NCBI GenBank assembly: GCA_030644725.1
Contig: CP130629.1
Location: 4,727,501-4,791,500, forward strand
Source: Candidatus Electrothrix communis
Lineage (GTDB): Bacteria; Desulfobacterota; Desulfobulbia; Desulfobulbales; Desulfobulbaceae
Length of the DNA stretch: 64,000 bases
Direction of reading: 5' to 3'
Shown: piece by piece, positions 1 through 8,894 of the stretch
How the letters are laid out: every line of letters begins with the position of its first letter
How positions within the stretch are numbered: the first letter of the stretch is position 1
Made by a program: the position numbers and the translations under genes
Notes under the pieces: model-generated
Told to the model about the DNA's origin: nothing
Databases searched by the model: none
Seen by the model: the letters and a program-made list of their open reading frames with translations, nothing else

Positions 1-504
1 GATCCGAGATTTCAGGAACAGGTGATTTTTCTTTGCGCACATAATAAAGAAGGTGCCATGGGGGTGGTCATTAACAAGCCGAATGAGGAGATATCCATGA
101 TGGAGGTGCTGCTCGGCACCAATATTCCTCTACCGGAAGGACCGTTGCCGCCAGTGTATAATGGCGGTCCCGTGGAAATGGAAGCTGGATTTATTTTGTA
201 CAGCTCGGATTTTGAGGCGGGTAAATCTCTCAAGGTCACGCCGAATATTTATCTTTCTCGTGAAGCAAAGCTGCTGGAAAAAATATCCAAAGGCGAGGGG
301 CCCAAGGATTATATATTCCTGCTGGGATATGCAGGGTGGGGGCCGGGGCAGTTGGAGGCCGAGTTGATGGAGAATTCTTGGCTGACCGTGCCTGGTGATA
401 TAAATGTCCTTTTTAATACCCCGGATGATCTGAAGTGGAAACAGGCCGCCCGTCGCTTCGGTATTAATATTTCTATCTTCAGCGATATTGTCGGCAATGC
501 CTGA
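1..504 (+). CDS. yqgE: YqgE/AlgH family protein (DUF179), 5' partial
   Basis: The reading frame is open from the first base, so the N-terminus lies outside the window. The visible part carries the family hallmark CAHNKEGAMGVVINKP near its start, a GGPV motif, and the LLGYAGWGPGQLEAE segment that ends the DUF179 fold. The family is about 185-200 residues long and only about 20 are missing here. It is a soluble cytoplasmic protein of unknown biochemical role; AlgH in Pseudomonas was linked to alginate regulation, but no enzyme activity is established. A gap of about 130 bases and a new ribosome site separate it from the next gene. Confidence 0.9.
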   Translation, partial: DPRFQEQVIFLCAHNKEGAMGVVINKPNEEISMMEVLLGTNIPLPEGPLPPVYNGGPVEMEAGFILYSSDFEAGKSLKVTPNIYLSREAKLLEKISKGEGPKDYIFLLGYAGWGPGQLEAELMENSWLTVPGDINVLFNTPDDLKWKQAARRFGINISIFSDIVGNA

Positions 505-633
505 CCTCAGCTGACGCATCCGTGTTCTTCTGTTGTCCAACCATTTTCTTATTTTTTCCCATCTCGTTATGGCCGAATGCGTAACGCATAAAGGTCCTGT
601 TAGAATTCTTTCGAAAAACAAGGAGGTATTGCC

Positions 634-1392
634 ATGAACAAGGTGTTTTTCTTGCTGGCCGGTTTGGTGCTGCTGCTCGGGAGTACGGCCGTTGCCGGAG
701 ATATCAGCGTGGAGGTGGTTGCCGATCAGGGGTATGTCTTTCCGGCATACCCTGTCAGCGCATCTCCAGGTAATTATCGGGCCTATGTTCAGGCGAAACA
801 CAATGCCCGCTACGGTCTTCGCATCAGGAACCATACTGATAGGCGGGTCGGTTTGGTGGTGGCTGTGGATGGGCGCAATATCATTTCCGGGAAAAAGTCT
901 TACCTGCGTAACACGGAAAGGATGTATGTCCTGGAACCCTACGGTGTTGCCGTCTATCGCGGCTGGAGGACCGGGCGGGATGAAGTTCACCGTTTCTATT
1001 TCACGGAATCGAGTGATTCCTATGCCGAAGCCTGGGGGGATCAGAGTGCGATGGGGGTGATCGCAGTCGTCGCTTTTGCTGAAAAAAGACAGCAGATTCG
1101 TCGCCCGTCGCCTCAACCGCGCGTCTATTCAGCACCCTCCCGCGCCCGGGAATCCAGTGCAGCTGATTCAGCACCCGGAACCGGATACGGTGAGGGGGAG
1201 CATTCTTCTTCCGTTCGGGTGGAATTCCGTCCGGAACCCTATGCCCTGGAAAAACATTTTTATAAATATGAGTGGCGTGAGACCTTATGTCGCAAGCGGA
1301 TTATTTCCTGTTCGCGGCCAATGCCTCCGCAACCGCCGCGCAATCGTTTCTGGCATGATGATGGCTATGCACCGCCTCCGCCGAGGTATTAA
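634..1392 (+). CDS. Secreted protein of unknown function
   Basis: The product has 252 residues and begins with a clear signal peptide (MNKVFFLLAGLVLLLGS, cleavage expected near AVAG). A strong ribosome site AAGGAGG lies just upstream of the ATG. After the leader there is a beta-rich region of about 140 residues with Arg, Tyr and Gly (RNHTDRRVGLVVAVDGRN, then YVLEPYGVAVYRGWRTG), followed by a low-complexity Pro/Ser/Arg tail ending in PPPPRY. I do not recognise the family with certainty. It is most likely periplasmic or outer-surface. The gene stands alone, with about 490 bases before the cobalamin operon. Confidence 0.75.
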   Translation: MNKVFFLLAGLVLLLGSTAVAGDISVEVVADQGYVFPAYPVSASPGNYRAYVQAKHNARYGLRIRNHTDRRVGLVVAVDGRNIISGKKSYLRNTERMYVLEPYGVAVYRGWRTGRDEVHRFYFTESSDSYAEAWGDQSAMGVIAVVAFAEKRQQIRRPSPQPRVYSAPSRARESSAADSAPGTGYGEGEHSSSVRVEFRPEPYALEKHFYKYEWRETLCRKRIISCSRPMPPQPPRNRFWHDDGYAPPPPRY

Positions 1393-1879
1393 ATCTCGTT
1401 TTCCTCATCTTCTGTCCCTTCGGGTGCTCGTCTTTCCCTGGAGGGACATCAATTTTCCCTTCTCAGGCTTCCTTAAAAATCTCCGTCAGCGCTATCTCCA
1501 AGCCCACAAACAGCCCTGAGCCGGAAGGCAACTTGTTGACTTGTGGTTTCTTGCCAACTTGGCGAGAGGAGATATTGTGCTCTCACAGCATATTTGCTTG
1601 AAGAGCGGGAAAAGGACAAGTAGAATCCCCGGTTAACTTATTTGTGCTGTCTTAAAAGTAAAAGATGGCCGTACTGAGAACACACAACGAGATGTTGATG
1701 AAAACAAAACAGCAAAAAAATGAACAAGAAAGATCTGTTTGGGATAGTTGGGGACACCGTCTATTCACAGGGGGAGTAACAGAGTTTCTGGCACGCAACC
1801 AACCTCGACCACAACAACGGCGTGAGAATCTGGACAAGCTGTTTTCAGATTGCATAACCGGACGGGTCGAAAACATATA
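1393..1879. other. Intergenic region upstream of cobU, no convincing gene
   Basis: This 487-base stretch holds only a weak open frame on the plus strand (from 1665) that runs into the cobU start and has no recognisable protein signature. I looked for a cobalamin riboswitch because cobU follows. The conserved B12-box pattern is not evident, so none is called. The promoter of the cobalamin operon should lie here. Confidence 0.5.
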
Positions 1880-2416
1880 ATGACTGATCTTACCCTCATA
1901 ACCGGCGGCAGCCGCTCCGGCAAATCCGCCTTTGCCCAGCAGCAGGCCGAGCAAATCAACGCCCCTCGCCTCTTCATCGCCACCTGTCCCCGCATCGACC
2001 CGGAAATGGACGAACGCATCAGCAGGCATCAGCAGGACCGGGAAGGACTGGGCTGGCAGACCGCAGAAGTGCCTCTCCCTCTTGCTGAAGAGCTGGAGCG
2101 CACCCCAGCCGGAACCACTGTTCTCATTGATTGCCTCACCCTCTGGATTAATAACCTGATGTACGAGGCTGAACAGCAAGAGCAGGAAATCAGCGAGGAT
2201 CAAATTTCCGCCTTGGCCGAAGAATTGGCCCGTGCCGCCCGTAATCATCAGGGGCAGGTTTTCCTTGTAACCAACGAGGTGGGACTGGGTATTGTCCCGG
2301 ATAATCCCCTGGTCCGGCGCTATCGTGATCTGGTCGGACGCTGCAATCAGGTAATTGCTGCTTTTGCTGATCAGGTTTTTCTGGTAAGTTGCGGAATCTC
2401 GATGCGGTTAAAATAA
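1880..2416 (+). CDS. cobU: Adenosylcobinamide kinase / guanylyltransferase
   Basis: This bifunctional enzyme phosphorylates adenosylcobinamide and then transfers GMP from GTP to give adenosylcobinamide-GDP in the late cobalamin pathway. The 178-residue product has the CobU/CobP P-loop GGSRSGKS at residues 8-15, the ATCPRIDPEMDERISRHQ segment holding the guanylylated region, LIDCLTLW, and the C-terminal VTNEVGLGIVP signature. I chose the ATG at 1880 because the P-loop then falls at the usual distance from the start; a TTG 30 bases upstream is possible. No strong ribosome site is visible. It heads a cobU-cobT-cobS-cobC/cobQ cluster on the plus strand. Confidence 0.93.
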   Translation: MTDLTLITGGSRSGKSAFAQQQAEQINAPRLFIATCPRIDPEMDERISRHQQDREGLGWQTAEVPLPLAEELERTPAGTTVLIDCLTLWINNLMYEAEQQEQEISEDQISALAEELARAARNHQGQVFLVTNEVGLGIVPDNPLVRRYRDLVGRCNQVIAAFADQVFLVSCGISMRLK

Positions 2417-2427
2417 TCGAACCTTTT

Positions 2428-2455
2428 GTAGGGGCACGGCACGCCGTACCCCTGC
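2428..2455. repeat. Short palindromic copy of the GTAGGGGC repeat family
   Basis: A near-perfect inverted repeat of the form GTAGGGGCACGGC / GCCGTACCCCTGC sits 11 bases after cobU. Related units occur at 2480, 4871, 50878, 61791 and 61901. As a GC-rich hairpin in an intergenic gap it could act on the mRNA, but it lacks a T run. Confidence 0.7.
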
Positions 2456-2479
2456 TATACCCGTTCAAGCCTTCAATCC

Positions 2480-2552
2480 GTAGGGGCGAATCCCTGTGTT
2501 CGCCCTTGAATTGTTTATGAAAAACAGGCTAGACGTGCAGGTCTGCCTCTAC
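2480..2552. repeat. Composite GTAGGGGC...GCCTCTAC repeat
   Basis: The unit starts GTAGGGGCGAATCCCTGTG, continues with TTCGCCC, and ends with GCCTCTAC, so its outer ends are inverted relative to one another. The same start and internal TGTGTTCGCCCTTG are found in the copy inside the fused cob gene. It lies 16 bases before cobT. Confidence 0.7.
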
Positions 2553-2568
2553 ACCAAATTCAATTATA

Positions 2569-3672
2569 ATGCCGAAAACATACCAGCCCAACCGACCGGA
2601 TAACGTTGATTATCTTGAAGCCACTTTTCGTAAAATTTTCCCGCAGGACAGCGACTACCGGGACAAGGCCACAGCCCGACTTGAACAGTTGACCATGCCC
2701 CATTGGGCCTTGGGAGATCTCATGGATCTAGCTGTGGATTTGGCCGGGATGACCCGTTCCATGCATCCGCCGGTGAAGCGAAAAAGGGTGGTGATTATGG
2801 TGGGCGATCACGGGGTCACCGCAGAAGGGATTTCCAAATATCCCTCCGAGGTCACAGCCCAGATGGTCCATAATTTCGTGAATGGTGGCGCAGGCATTAA
2901 CGCCTTGGCCCGTCAGGCCGGGGCCGAAGTATCTGTGGTGGATATGGGGTGTGCTGGGGACTTATCTGCTCTTGTGAAACAGGGTAAAATTATCTCCAAA
3001 AAAATTGCTGCCGGAACCGAAAATATGGCCCACGGACCGGCCATGACCCGGACCCAGGCGGTGATGGCGGTGGAGGTAGGTATTGAAGTGGCGGAGCGGC
3101 TGGCACCAGAGGTGGATATCTTTGCCACCGGAGATATGGGGATCGGCAATACTACGGCCAGTACAGCCATTGTCGCCGCCATGACCGATAAAACCCTGGA
3201 CCAGCTGACCGGGCGGGGAACCGGCCTTGATGACGAACAGTTGGAGCATAAAAAAGAGATCGTGGCCCGGATCCTCCAAATGAATAAACCCGATGCCGAG
3301 GACGGGCTGGACGTGCTGGCCAAGGTGGGCGGCTATGAGATCGGCGGTATTGCCGGTCTGATCATCGGAGCCGCAGCCCAGCAAAAACCGGTATTGGTGG
3401 ACGGCTTTATTTCCACAGCCGGGGCATTAATCGCCTGCAAGCTGGAACCCTTTGTCCGGGATTATATCATCTGCGCCCATCGCTCGGTGGAGCAGGGACA
3501 TGCTGTTATGCAGGAGAAGCTCGGCTGTAAACCGTTGCTGGACCTCAACCTTCGCCTGGGAGAGGGCACCGGGGCTGTTTTGGCCATGAATGTGGTTGAG
3601 GCGGCTGTGGCCGTGCTCACCGAGGTGGCTACCTTTGCCGATGCCGGGGTAACCGGAACAGCAGCCGAATGA
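2569..3672 (+). CDS. cobT: Nicotinate-nucleotide-dimethylbenzimidazole phosphoribosyltransferase
   Basis: CobT moves the phosphoribosyl group of nicotinate mononucleotide onto the lower-ligand base (dimethylbenzimidazole or another base), making the alpha-riboside phosphate used by CobS. The 367-residue product is of normal family length. Signatures seen are VGDHGVTAEGISKYPSEVT, VNGGAGINALARQAGA, the ATGDMGIGNTTASTAI motif that contacts the substrate, and ICAHRSVEQGH. The conserved acidic residue expected near the C-terminus is in DLNLRLGEGTGA. Its stop codon overlaps the cobS start by four bases, which implies translational coupling. Confidence 0.95.
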   Translation: MPKTYQPNRPDNVDYLEATFRKIFPQDSDYRDKATARLEQLTMPHWALGDLMDLAVDLAGMTRSMHPPVKRKRVVIMVGDHGVTAEGISKYPSEVTAQMVHNFVNGGAGINALARQAGAEVSVVDMGCAGDLSALVKQGKIISKKIAAGTENMAHGPAMTRTQAVMAVEVGIEVAERLAPEVDIFATGDMGIGNTTASTAIVAAMTDKTLDQLTGRGTGLDDEQLEHKKEIVARILQMNKPDAEDGLDVLAKVGGYEIGGIAGLIIGAAAQQKPVLVDGFISTAGALIACKLEPFVRDYIICAHRSVEQGHAVMQEKLGCKPLLDLNLRLGEGTGAVLAMNVVEAAVAVLTEVATFADAGVTGTAAE

Positions 3673-4574
3673 GTTTGTTGAACAGGCGCAGCTCAGGCAA
3701 TCGGCGCAGAAAAAAAACATCGCGGTTCCAGAGAAAAGCTCCTGAGCGGCAAGAAAGTCAGCAAAGGAATACCGAGCCAAGGACCCGTCGACCGCTGAAC
3801 AGGACTATCATCAATACGATCGGTTCCCTTGTGGCGGCTCTTCGTTTTCTCTCAATAATTCCTTGTGCAGGCAGCCTCGGTACCAGCGAGGGAGAACTGG
3901 CCAGATCAGTACCCTTTTTCCCCTTGGTCGGGCTGCTTTTCGCCTGTATTGCCCTGCCCCTGACTTGGGGCCTGAGCTTGGTCCTGCCTCCTGCGGTGAC
4001 AGCGGTACTCACCGTTTTCATCCTACTCTCCTTTTCCGGCGGGCTTCATCTGGACGGGCTGGCCGACACAGCGGACGGTTTTTTCAGTGCCCGTCCGAGA
4101 GAACGGATGTTGGAGATCATGCGAGATTCAGCATCTGGAGCTATGGGTGTGATCGCCTTGGTCCTGCTCCTCTCCCTCAAGATCGCCTGCCTAGCCTCCA
4201 TGCATGATCAGCTCCTTATCGCTGTTTTTCTGATGCCCATTGCCGGACGCGTTGCCATCCTGCTGCTTATGGCTATGCTGCCCTATGCGCGGTCGGAAGG
4301 CGGGTTGGGTAACCTGTTCAAGGACGCATTCAATACCCAACAGGCTCGACTCAGGGCCTTGGCCGCCATGCTGGTCTTGAGCGGTCTTTCCTGGGCTGCG
4401 GCAGGTCCGCTGGGGCTTCTGGCGGTCTCTGCGGTGTTGCTCATGACCACCCTCTTTGCTCTTTTCTGCCGCCAAAAGATCGGCGGAGTGACCGGGGATA
4501 CCCTAGGCGCGGCCTGTGAGCTGGCTGAGGCCGTGGTTGCTCTTGTCTTTGTTCTTAAGCTGGGAGGTGCATAA
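3669..4574 (+). CDS. cobS: Adenosylcobinamide-GDP ribazoletransferase (cobalamin synthase)
   Basis: CobS is an integral membrane enzyme that joins adenosylcobinamide-GDP to alpha-ribazole (phosphate) to form adenosylcobalamin (phosphate). The family motif HLDGLADTADGFFS is present near residue 120, followed by MRDSASGAMGVIAL and several hydrophobic membrane helices. The first 45 residues are basic and polar (MSLLNRRSSGNRRRKKTS...), an N-terminal extension not typical of the family. The real start could lie further in, but the ATGA overlap with cobT supports the start given. Its own stop codon overlaps the next gene by one base. Confidence 0.93.
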   Translation: MSLLNRRSSGNRRRKKTSRFQRKAPERQESQQRNTEPRTRRPLNRTIINTIGSLVAALRFLSIIPCAGSLGTSEGELARSVPFFPLVGLLFACIALPLTWGLSLVLPPAVTAVLTVFILLSFSGGLHLDGLADTADGFFSARPRERMLEIMRDSASGAMGVIALVLLLSLKIACLASMHDQLLIAVFLMPIAGRVAILLLMAMLPYARSEGGLGNLFKDAFNTQQARLRALAAMLVLSGLSWAAAGPLGLLAVSAVLLMTTLFALFCRQKIGGVTGDTLGAACELAEAVVALVFVLKLGGA

Positions 4575-7276
4575 TGAGCGAGAAAACGTACAGCGGGCAC
4601 GGCGGTAATATCAAGGAGATGGCGGCCCGGCTGGGGTGCCAGCCGGAAGAGATTCTTGATTTCAGCGCCAACATCAATCCCCTTGGTCCTCCTGACGCTC
4701 TCTGGAATGTGCTGGCAGGCCACATGCAGGATATCGTCCATTATCCTGACCCGGAGTCCAAGGAGCTGGTTCAGGCCCTTGCTGAACAGTATCGATTACC
4801 TGAGGAACAGATCCTGCCGGGCAACGGTACCTCGGATTTGCTCTATGCGACCCTTCGGGCCCTTAGCACCGTAGGGGCGAACCCCTGTGTTCGCCCTTGT
4901 ACATCGGGCAGGCACAGGGACCTACCCCTGCAACCTATAGAAAGATTACGAAGGGCAGTCATCCCGGTTCCTGCCTATATTGATTATCGCCAAGCCTGCG
5001 AACAGGCCGGTATTGAGGTCGTGCCGCTGCCCTTATCGGCGGACAATGATTTTCAGCCGAATCTGGAACAGATCTCTGAGCAATTACAAGCCGGGGATGT
5101 ACTGATTCTTGGTCAGCCCAATAATCCCACCGGCAGGATGAACGACCGGGAGGCCTTGCTGGCCTTGGCAGATCAGCACCCGGAAGTTCTCTTTCTCCTG
5201 GATGAGGCCTTTGCCGGTTTTGTTGAGGGATATACTTCGTTGGCAGGCTGCCGGGAGAATATCATCACCCTCTGCTCTCTGACCAAGCTTTTTGCTGTGC
5301 CCGGTCTGCGGCTCGGCTTTCTGGCTGCATCCGAAAAGCTGTGTAATGCAATGAAGGGACAACTTGCCCCGTGGTCAGTGAATGCCTTAGCTCAGGTTGC
5401 TGGTCAGTCCATGATTGATGATACAGACTATATCAGCAAAACCCAGGAGATCGTTCGGCAAAATCGAGAAACTTTATGCCGCGATCTGTCCACAATCCCT
5501 GCACTCCAGATCGTTCCAGGAGCAGCAGATTTCCTCCTGATTCGGCTGGACAGTAAAATAACCGCCGCTGAACTGGCGGATCAGCTTTTGCAGCAGGCAA
5601 AAATTGCTATCCGGGTCTGTGCCAATTATGAGGGGCTGGATGAACGCTATTTCCGGATGGCAGTGCGTTCGGAAGAAGAAAACAACCGCCTCGTTGCAGC
5701 GTTAAAGGATATTCTGCTACCTGGGCAGGAAACAGGAAGTTTCGTAGGATGCGGCTCCCGCATCAAAAAAACGCCCTCGCTGATGTTCCTCGGTACGGGC
5801 TCAGATGTGGGCAAGAGCGTGCTGGTGGCCGGGCTTTGTCGGGTTCTCTTGCAGGACGGGGTGCGGGTGGCGCCCTTTAAGGCCCAGAATATGTCCCTGA
5901 ACTCCTACGTGACCAGGGATGGCGGTGAAATGGGACGAGCCCAGGTGGTGCAGGCCCAGGCCTGCCGTCTTGATCCGGACGTGCGCATGAACCCGGTTTT
6001 GCTTAAGCCATCCTCCGATGTAGGCAGCCAGGTCATCGTGCATGGAAAACCCATCGGTACTATGCGGGTGCTTGACTATGTCCGCTATAAGGAGCAGGTT
6101 TGGCAGGAGGTTTGTCGCACCTATGATGAGCTGGCTGCGGATTTTGACTGCATTATTCTGGAAGGGGCTGGCAGTCCAGGCGAGGTCAATCTGAAATCCC
6201 ATGATATCGTCAATATGCGCATGGCCCAATACAGCCAGTCTCCGGCCTTGTTGGTGGGTGATATTGACAGGGGTGGGGTCTATGCCTCTTTTATCGGTCA
6301 TGTGGAAGTGATGGCCCCTTGGGAACGTAAGCTGCTGGCAGGCTTCCTGGTCAACCGCTTTCGGGGAGATGCCTCCCTGCTGGCGGATGCCCATAGCTTT
6401 GTTGAGCAGCGCACCGGCAAACCGGTTTTCGGGGTAATTCCCTGGCTGAACAATCTTGGCCTGCCTCAGGAGGATTCAGTCAGCTTCAAGGCTGGCCTCT
6501 ACGACAGCGCAGAACCTGCGGGCGAGCATGTGGAAATCGTCCTGATTGATCTGCCCCATATCTCCAATTTCACTGATCTGGAGCCGCTGCTGGAGGAAAA
6601 AGATGTCTGGCTGCGCACGGTGCGGCAGGCCGATGAGCTAGGCACGCCGGATGGCGTGATCCTGCCCGGCTCCAAGAACGTGGTTGCGGATCTGGCCTGG
6701 CTTGCCCAAACCGGCTTAGATAAGGCGATCTGCGGACTGGTTGAGCAGGGCTGCCAGATAACAGGCATCTGCGGGGGCTTCCAGATCCTCGGCAAAACCG
6801 TGGCTGATCCCCACGGGATCGAGGGTGAAGCGGGCAGTTTACTGCACGGGCTGGGCCTGTTGGATCTGAGCACGGAGCTGGCTGCGGATAAGACCCTGAC
6901 TCGCCGCGAGGGTCGACATCTCCCGTCCGGTCAGCCGGTACATGGCTATGAAATTCATCACGGGCAAACCGGCAGTAGCAAGAACGGTGGAACCGGGAAC
7001 AATACTGCGTCGGAACCCCTGCTGACCTTTGCCGACGGTGCCTCTTGCGGCTCCGCAGACCGGACAGGCCGAGTCTGGGGAAGCTACCTGCACGGTATCT
7101 TTGATGCTGATCCCTTTCGCCGTTGGTTCATCAATACGCTGCGCGAGGCCAAAGGCCTGCCGCCGTTCAGCGGCCAAGGTGCTCAGTATGATCTGGAACC
7201 TGCCTTGGATCGGCTGGCTGCGGTGGTGCGTCAGGAGATGGATATGGATGCGGTGTATCGGTTGTTGGGGATCTGA
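4574..7276 (+). CDS. cobC-cobQ: Fused threonine-phosphate decarboxylase and cobyric acid synthase
   Basis: The 900-residue product joins two cobalamin enzymes. Residues 1 to about 390 are a PLP-dependent threonine-phosphate decarboxylase (CobC/CobD type): SANINPLGPP, NGTSDLLYATLRAL, GQPNNPTGR, and the probable PLP lysine Lys238 in LCSLTKLFAVPGLRLGF. It supplies aminopropanol phosphate. Residues from about 400 are CobQ, which amidates adenosylcobyrinate diamide: GTGSDVGKS from residue 407, APFKAQNMSLNSYVT, DIDRGGVYASF, and a glutaminase domain with Cys733 in TGICGGFQILG and the histidine of GSYLHGIFD. About 28 extra residues near positions 98-125 come from a dispersed DNA repeat that reads through in frame. 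Both activities belong to the same pathway, so fusion is plausible biologically. Confidence 0.92.
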   Translation: MSEKTYSGHGGNIKEMAARLGCQPEEILDFSANINPLGPPDALWNVLAGHMQDIVHYPDPESKELVQALAEQYRLPEEQILPGNGTSDLLYATLRALSTVGANPCVRPCTSGRHRDLPLQPIERLRRAVIPVPAYIDYRQACEQAGIEVVPLPLSADNDFQPNLEQISEQLQAGDVLILGQPNNPTGRMNDREALLALADQHPEVLFLLDEAFAGFVEGYTSLAGCRENIITLCSLTKLFAVPGLRLGFLAASEKLCNAMKGQLAPWSVNALAQVAGQSMIDDTDYISKTQEIVRQNRETLCRDLSTIPALQIVPGAADFLLIRLDSKITAAELADQLLQQAKIAIRVCANYEGLDERYFRMAVRSEEENNRLVAALKDILLPGQETGSFVGCGSRIKKTPSLMFLGTGSDVGKSVLVAGLCRVLLQDGVRVAPFKAQNMSLNSYVTRDGGEMGRAQVVQAQACRLDPDVRMNPVLLKPSSDVGSQVIVHGKPIGTMRVLDYVRYKEQVWQEVCRTYDELAADFDCIILEGAGSPGEVNLKSHDIVNMRMAQYSQSPALLVGDIDRGGVYASFIGHVEVMAPWERKLLAGFLVNRFRGDASLLADAHSFVEQRTGKPVFGVIPWLNNLGLPQEDSVSFKAGLYDSAEPAGEHVEIVLIDLPHISNFTDLEPLLEEKDVWLRTVRQADELGTPDGVILPGSKNVVADLAWLAQTGLDKAICGLVEQGCQITGICGGFQILGKTVADPHGIEGEAGSLLHGLGLLDLSTELAADKTLTRREGRHLPSGQPVHGYEIHHGQTGSSKNGGTGNNTASEPLLTFADGASCGSADRTGRVWGSYLHGIFDADPFRRWFINTLREAKGLPPFSGQGAQYDLEPALDRLAAVVRQEMDMDAVYRLLGI
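4871..4931. repeat. GTAGGGGC repeat inserted in frame inside the cobC domain
   Basis: The unit begins GTAGGGGCGAACCCCTGTG, has TTCGCCCTTG, then GGGCAGGCACAGGGACCT, and ends ACCCCTGC. It matches the intergenic copies at 2480 and 50878. It interrupts the decarboxylase between the conserved NGTSDLLYATLRAL helix and the RRAVIPVPAYIDY strand that normally follow each other closely. No stop codon is introduced. Confidence 0.8.
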
Positions 7277-7293
7277 GCAAAAGGGAGCTGCGT

Positions 7294-7689
7294 ATGAAGA
7301 CAGCGGTTTTTAGTCCGGGATTCCGTCTCTCTGTGATTGATGTCATAGTCTTGTTTCTCGGGACAATCGGGTCAATCCTGCTGCATAGCATGGAAAATCC
7401 GCTGAGCTTGGTTGTCCTTTTCACCCTTGCCCACTTTTTCCTGTTCTGTAATGTGCTGCGGATGTGCCGCCGTTTCGAATTGATCTGGGCTGCGCTTTTT
7501 CTGCTTCTCTCTGTGAACACTATACTGTTTAGTATGCCGAATTGGCTCGGTACTACTTTGATTATGCTAGGGATCACCGCCGTTCTCACCGTGCTGCACA
7601 TGCGGCAGCCATCCTATCACGGCATTTTTTGGAAACAGATCAATCCTGAATTGCCGCAGTGGTGGGCAAAACAACAGACTGGCAGTTAA
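7294..7689 (+). CDS. Small membrane protein of unknown function
   Basis: This 131-residue product has about four hydrophobic segments, including IDVIVLFLGTIGSILLHSM, LVVLFTLAHFFLFCNVL, LIWAALFLLLSVNTILF and LGTTLIMLGITAVLTVL. A polar C-terminal tail contains PSYHGIFWKQINPELPQWW. The ribosome site AAAAGGGAG precedes the ATG, and the gene starts 17 bases after the cob fusion gene, so it is probably co-transcribed. I do not recognise a named family. A role in corrinoid transport is possible from position only. Confidence 0.65.
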   Translation: MKTAVFSPGFRLSVIDVIVLFLGTIGSILLHSMENPLSLVVLFTLAHFFLFCNVLRMCRRFELIWAALFLLLSVNTILFSMPNWLGTTLIMLGITAVLTVLHMRQPSYHGIFWKQINPELPQWWAKQQTGS

Positions 7690-7876
7690 AAAATCTGTCC
7701 GAAGATTACGATCGATATACTTTCATGAGTCTGTTGATTAAGCCACCAAGGCGCTGCCCCGCCTTAACTGTCTGAAATAATGCTATTTGCTTATGAAAAA
7801 CTCTTGACAACCCAACTGGTGACATGTTATATACGATTGATATCAGATGATTAATTCATAATCAGGTAAAGTCAAC

Positions 7877-8883
7877 ATGTTCAAAAAAACAAGTCCCCAA
7901 TTAACTCTCACAGAACCAGCTTTTCAGATGGCGGGTATTTTGCCAAAAGACGACTGGTCGTTTATCTACAAAGATAAAATTTGGCCTCTCATAGACGAAA
8001 ACCAGTTCAAGCATCTTTATTCGAAAGAGGCCGGGGCACCGAATATTTCAATCAAGCTGAAAGTATCCCTGCTCATTTTTATGGCTCTGGAACAACTCAA
8101 CTGGCGGCAGGTTGAGTTTATGTTTATGCGCAGGATCGATTGGATCAATGCGACATATTCAGAATTTGGACAAGCCTTTATCGACCATACCACGTTATTC
8201 AAGTTTTATCAGCAAATCGAAGATGATAAAGCCACTTACCAACTCTTTGTCGACCTCACCAATAACTTTATCAAAAGCTGTGGGGTTTCAAAGAAGAAAC
8301 AGCGCGTTGATTCTTTTTCATGCTTGGATGGCTCGCGACACTTTCCCGTTATGGATTATTCAAGGAAACCATCAGGGGGTTTCTTCAAGCACTACGAAAG
8401 CATAAGCCCGGACTGTATGCAGAGGTAAAAGACGAACTTTCCCTTGATTACCTACAGGATAATTTTGATTTAACAGAAAAGGATAAAGATAAGGCCAGAG
8501 GTCGAATCAAGGAAATGGCCAAGGATCTTTACCTGCTGAAAACATCTTTTGAACATCATCATCAAGTGGGCCATTACCAGACATTTAAGACATTAGCCCA
8601 AGTGTTTGATCAGCAGTGTGCTGTTAAATCTGAAAATGACCTTTCTTCTTCTCCTGCTGATGTTGACTCTGACAAAGAACTCGTTGAAGCTGCAAGGAAT
8701 ACCGCTCCGGTTGACTCTGAAGAGGAAATATCGTCTGGCAACATGACACCTGCTGATGAATCAGCTGACAGTACAAAAAATATTGTTCCTGCTGAACCTG
8801 AGATAGAAATGCGGGCGAAGCCGGTGGGTGATAAAATCATATCCACTCCGCATAATACCGATGCTGAATATACGCGCCTAAAA
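7877..8883 (+). pseudogene. IS1182-family transposase, N-terminal half, frameshifted
   Basis: The first frame (7877-8428) carries the DUF772-type start (FQMAGILPKDDWSFIY, SIKLKVSLLIFMALEQLNW, QAFIDHTTLFKF, ending near KKKQRVDS). The protein then continues in another frame from about 8320 (LSRYGLFKETIRGFLQAL through to the Asp/Glu-rich linker). A one-base loss near GATTCTTTTTC at about 8310-8318 explains the switch. The gene is then cut at 8883 by a second transposon. Removing that transposon restores the frame into the C-terminal half at 12314. It is inactive as it stands. Confidence 0.85.
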
Positions 8884-8894
8884 GGGCTACCAAC

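Noticed and set aside
130-1116. Long minus-strand frame opposite yqgE and the secreted protein
   Set aside because: It runs antisense across two well-supported genes and has no domain-like sequence; it is a shadow frame.
1560-1880. Cobalamin riboswitch upstream of cobU
   Set aside because: Position would be ideal, but the conserved B12-box and core pattern could not be found by eye. A covariance-model search would be needed.
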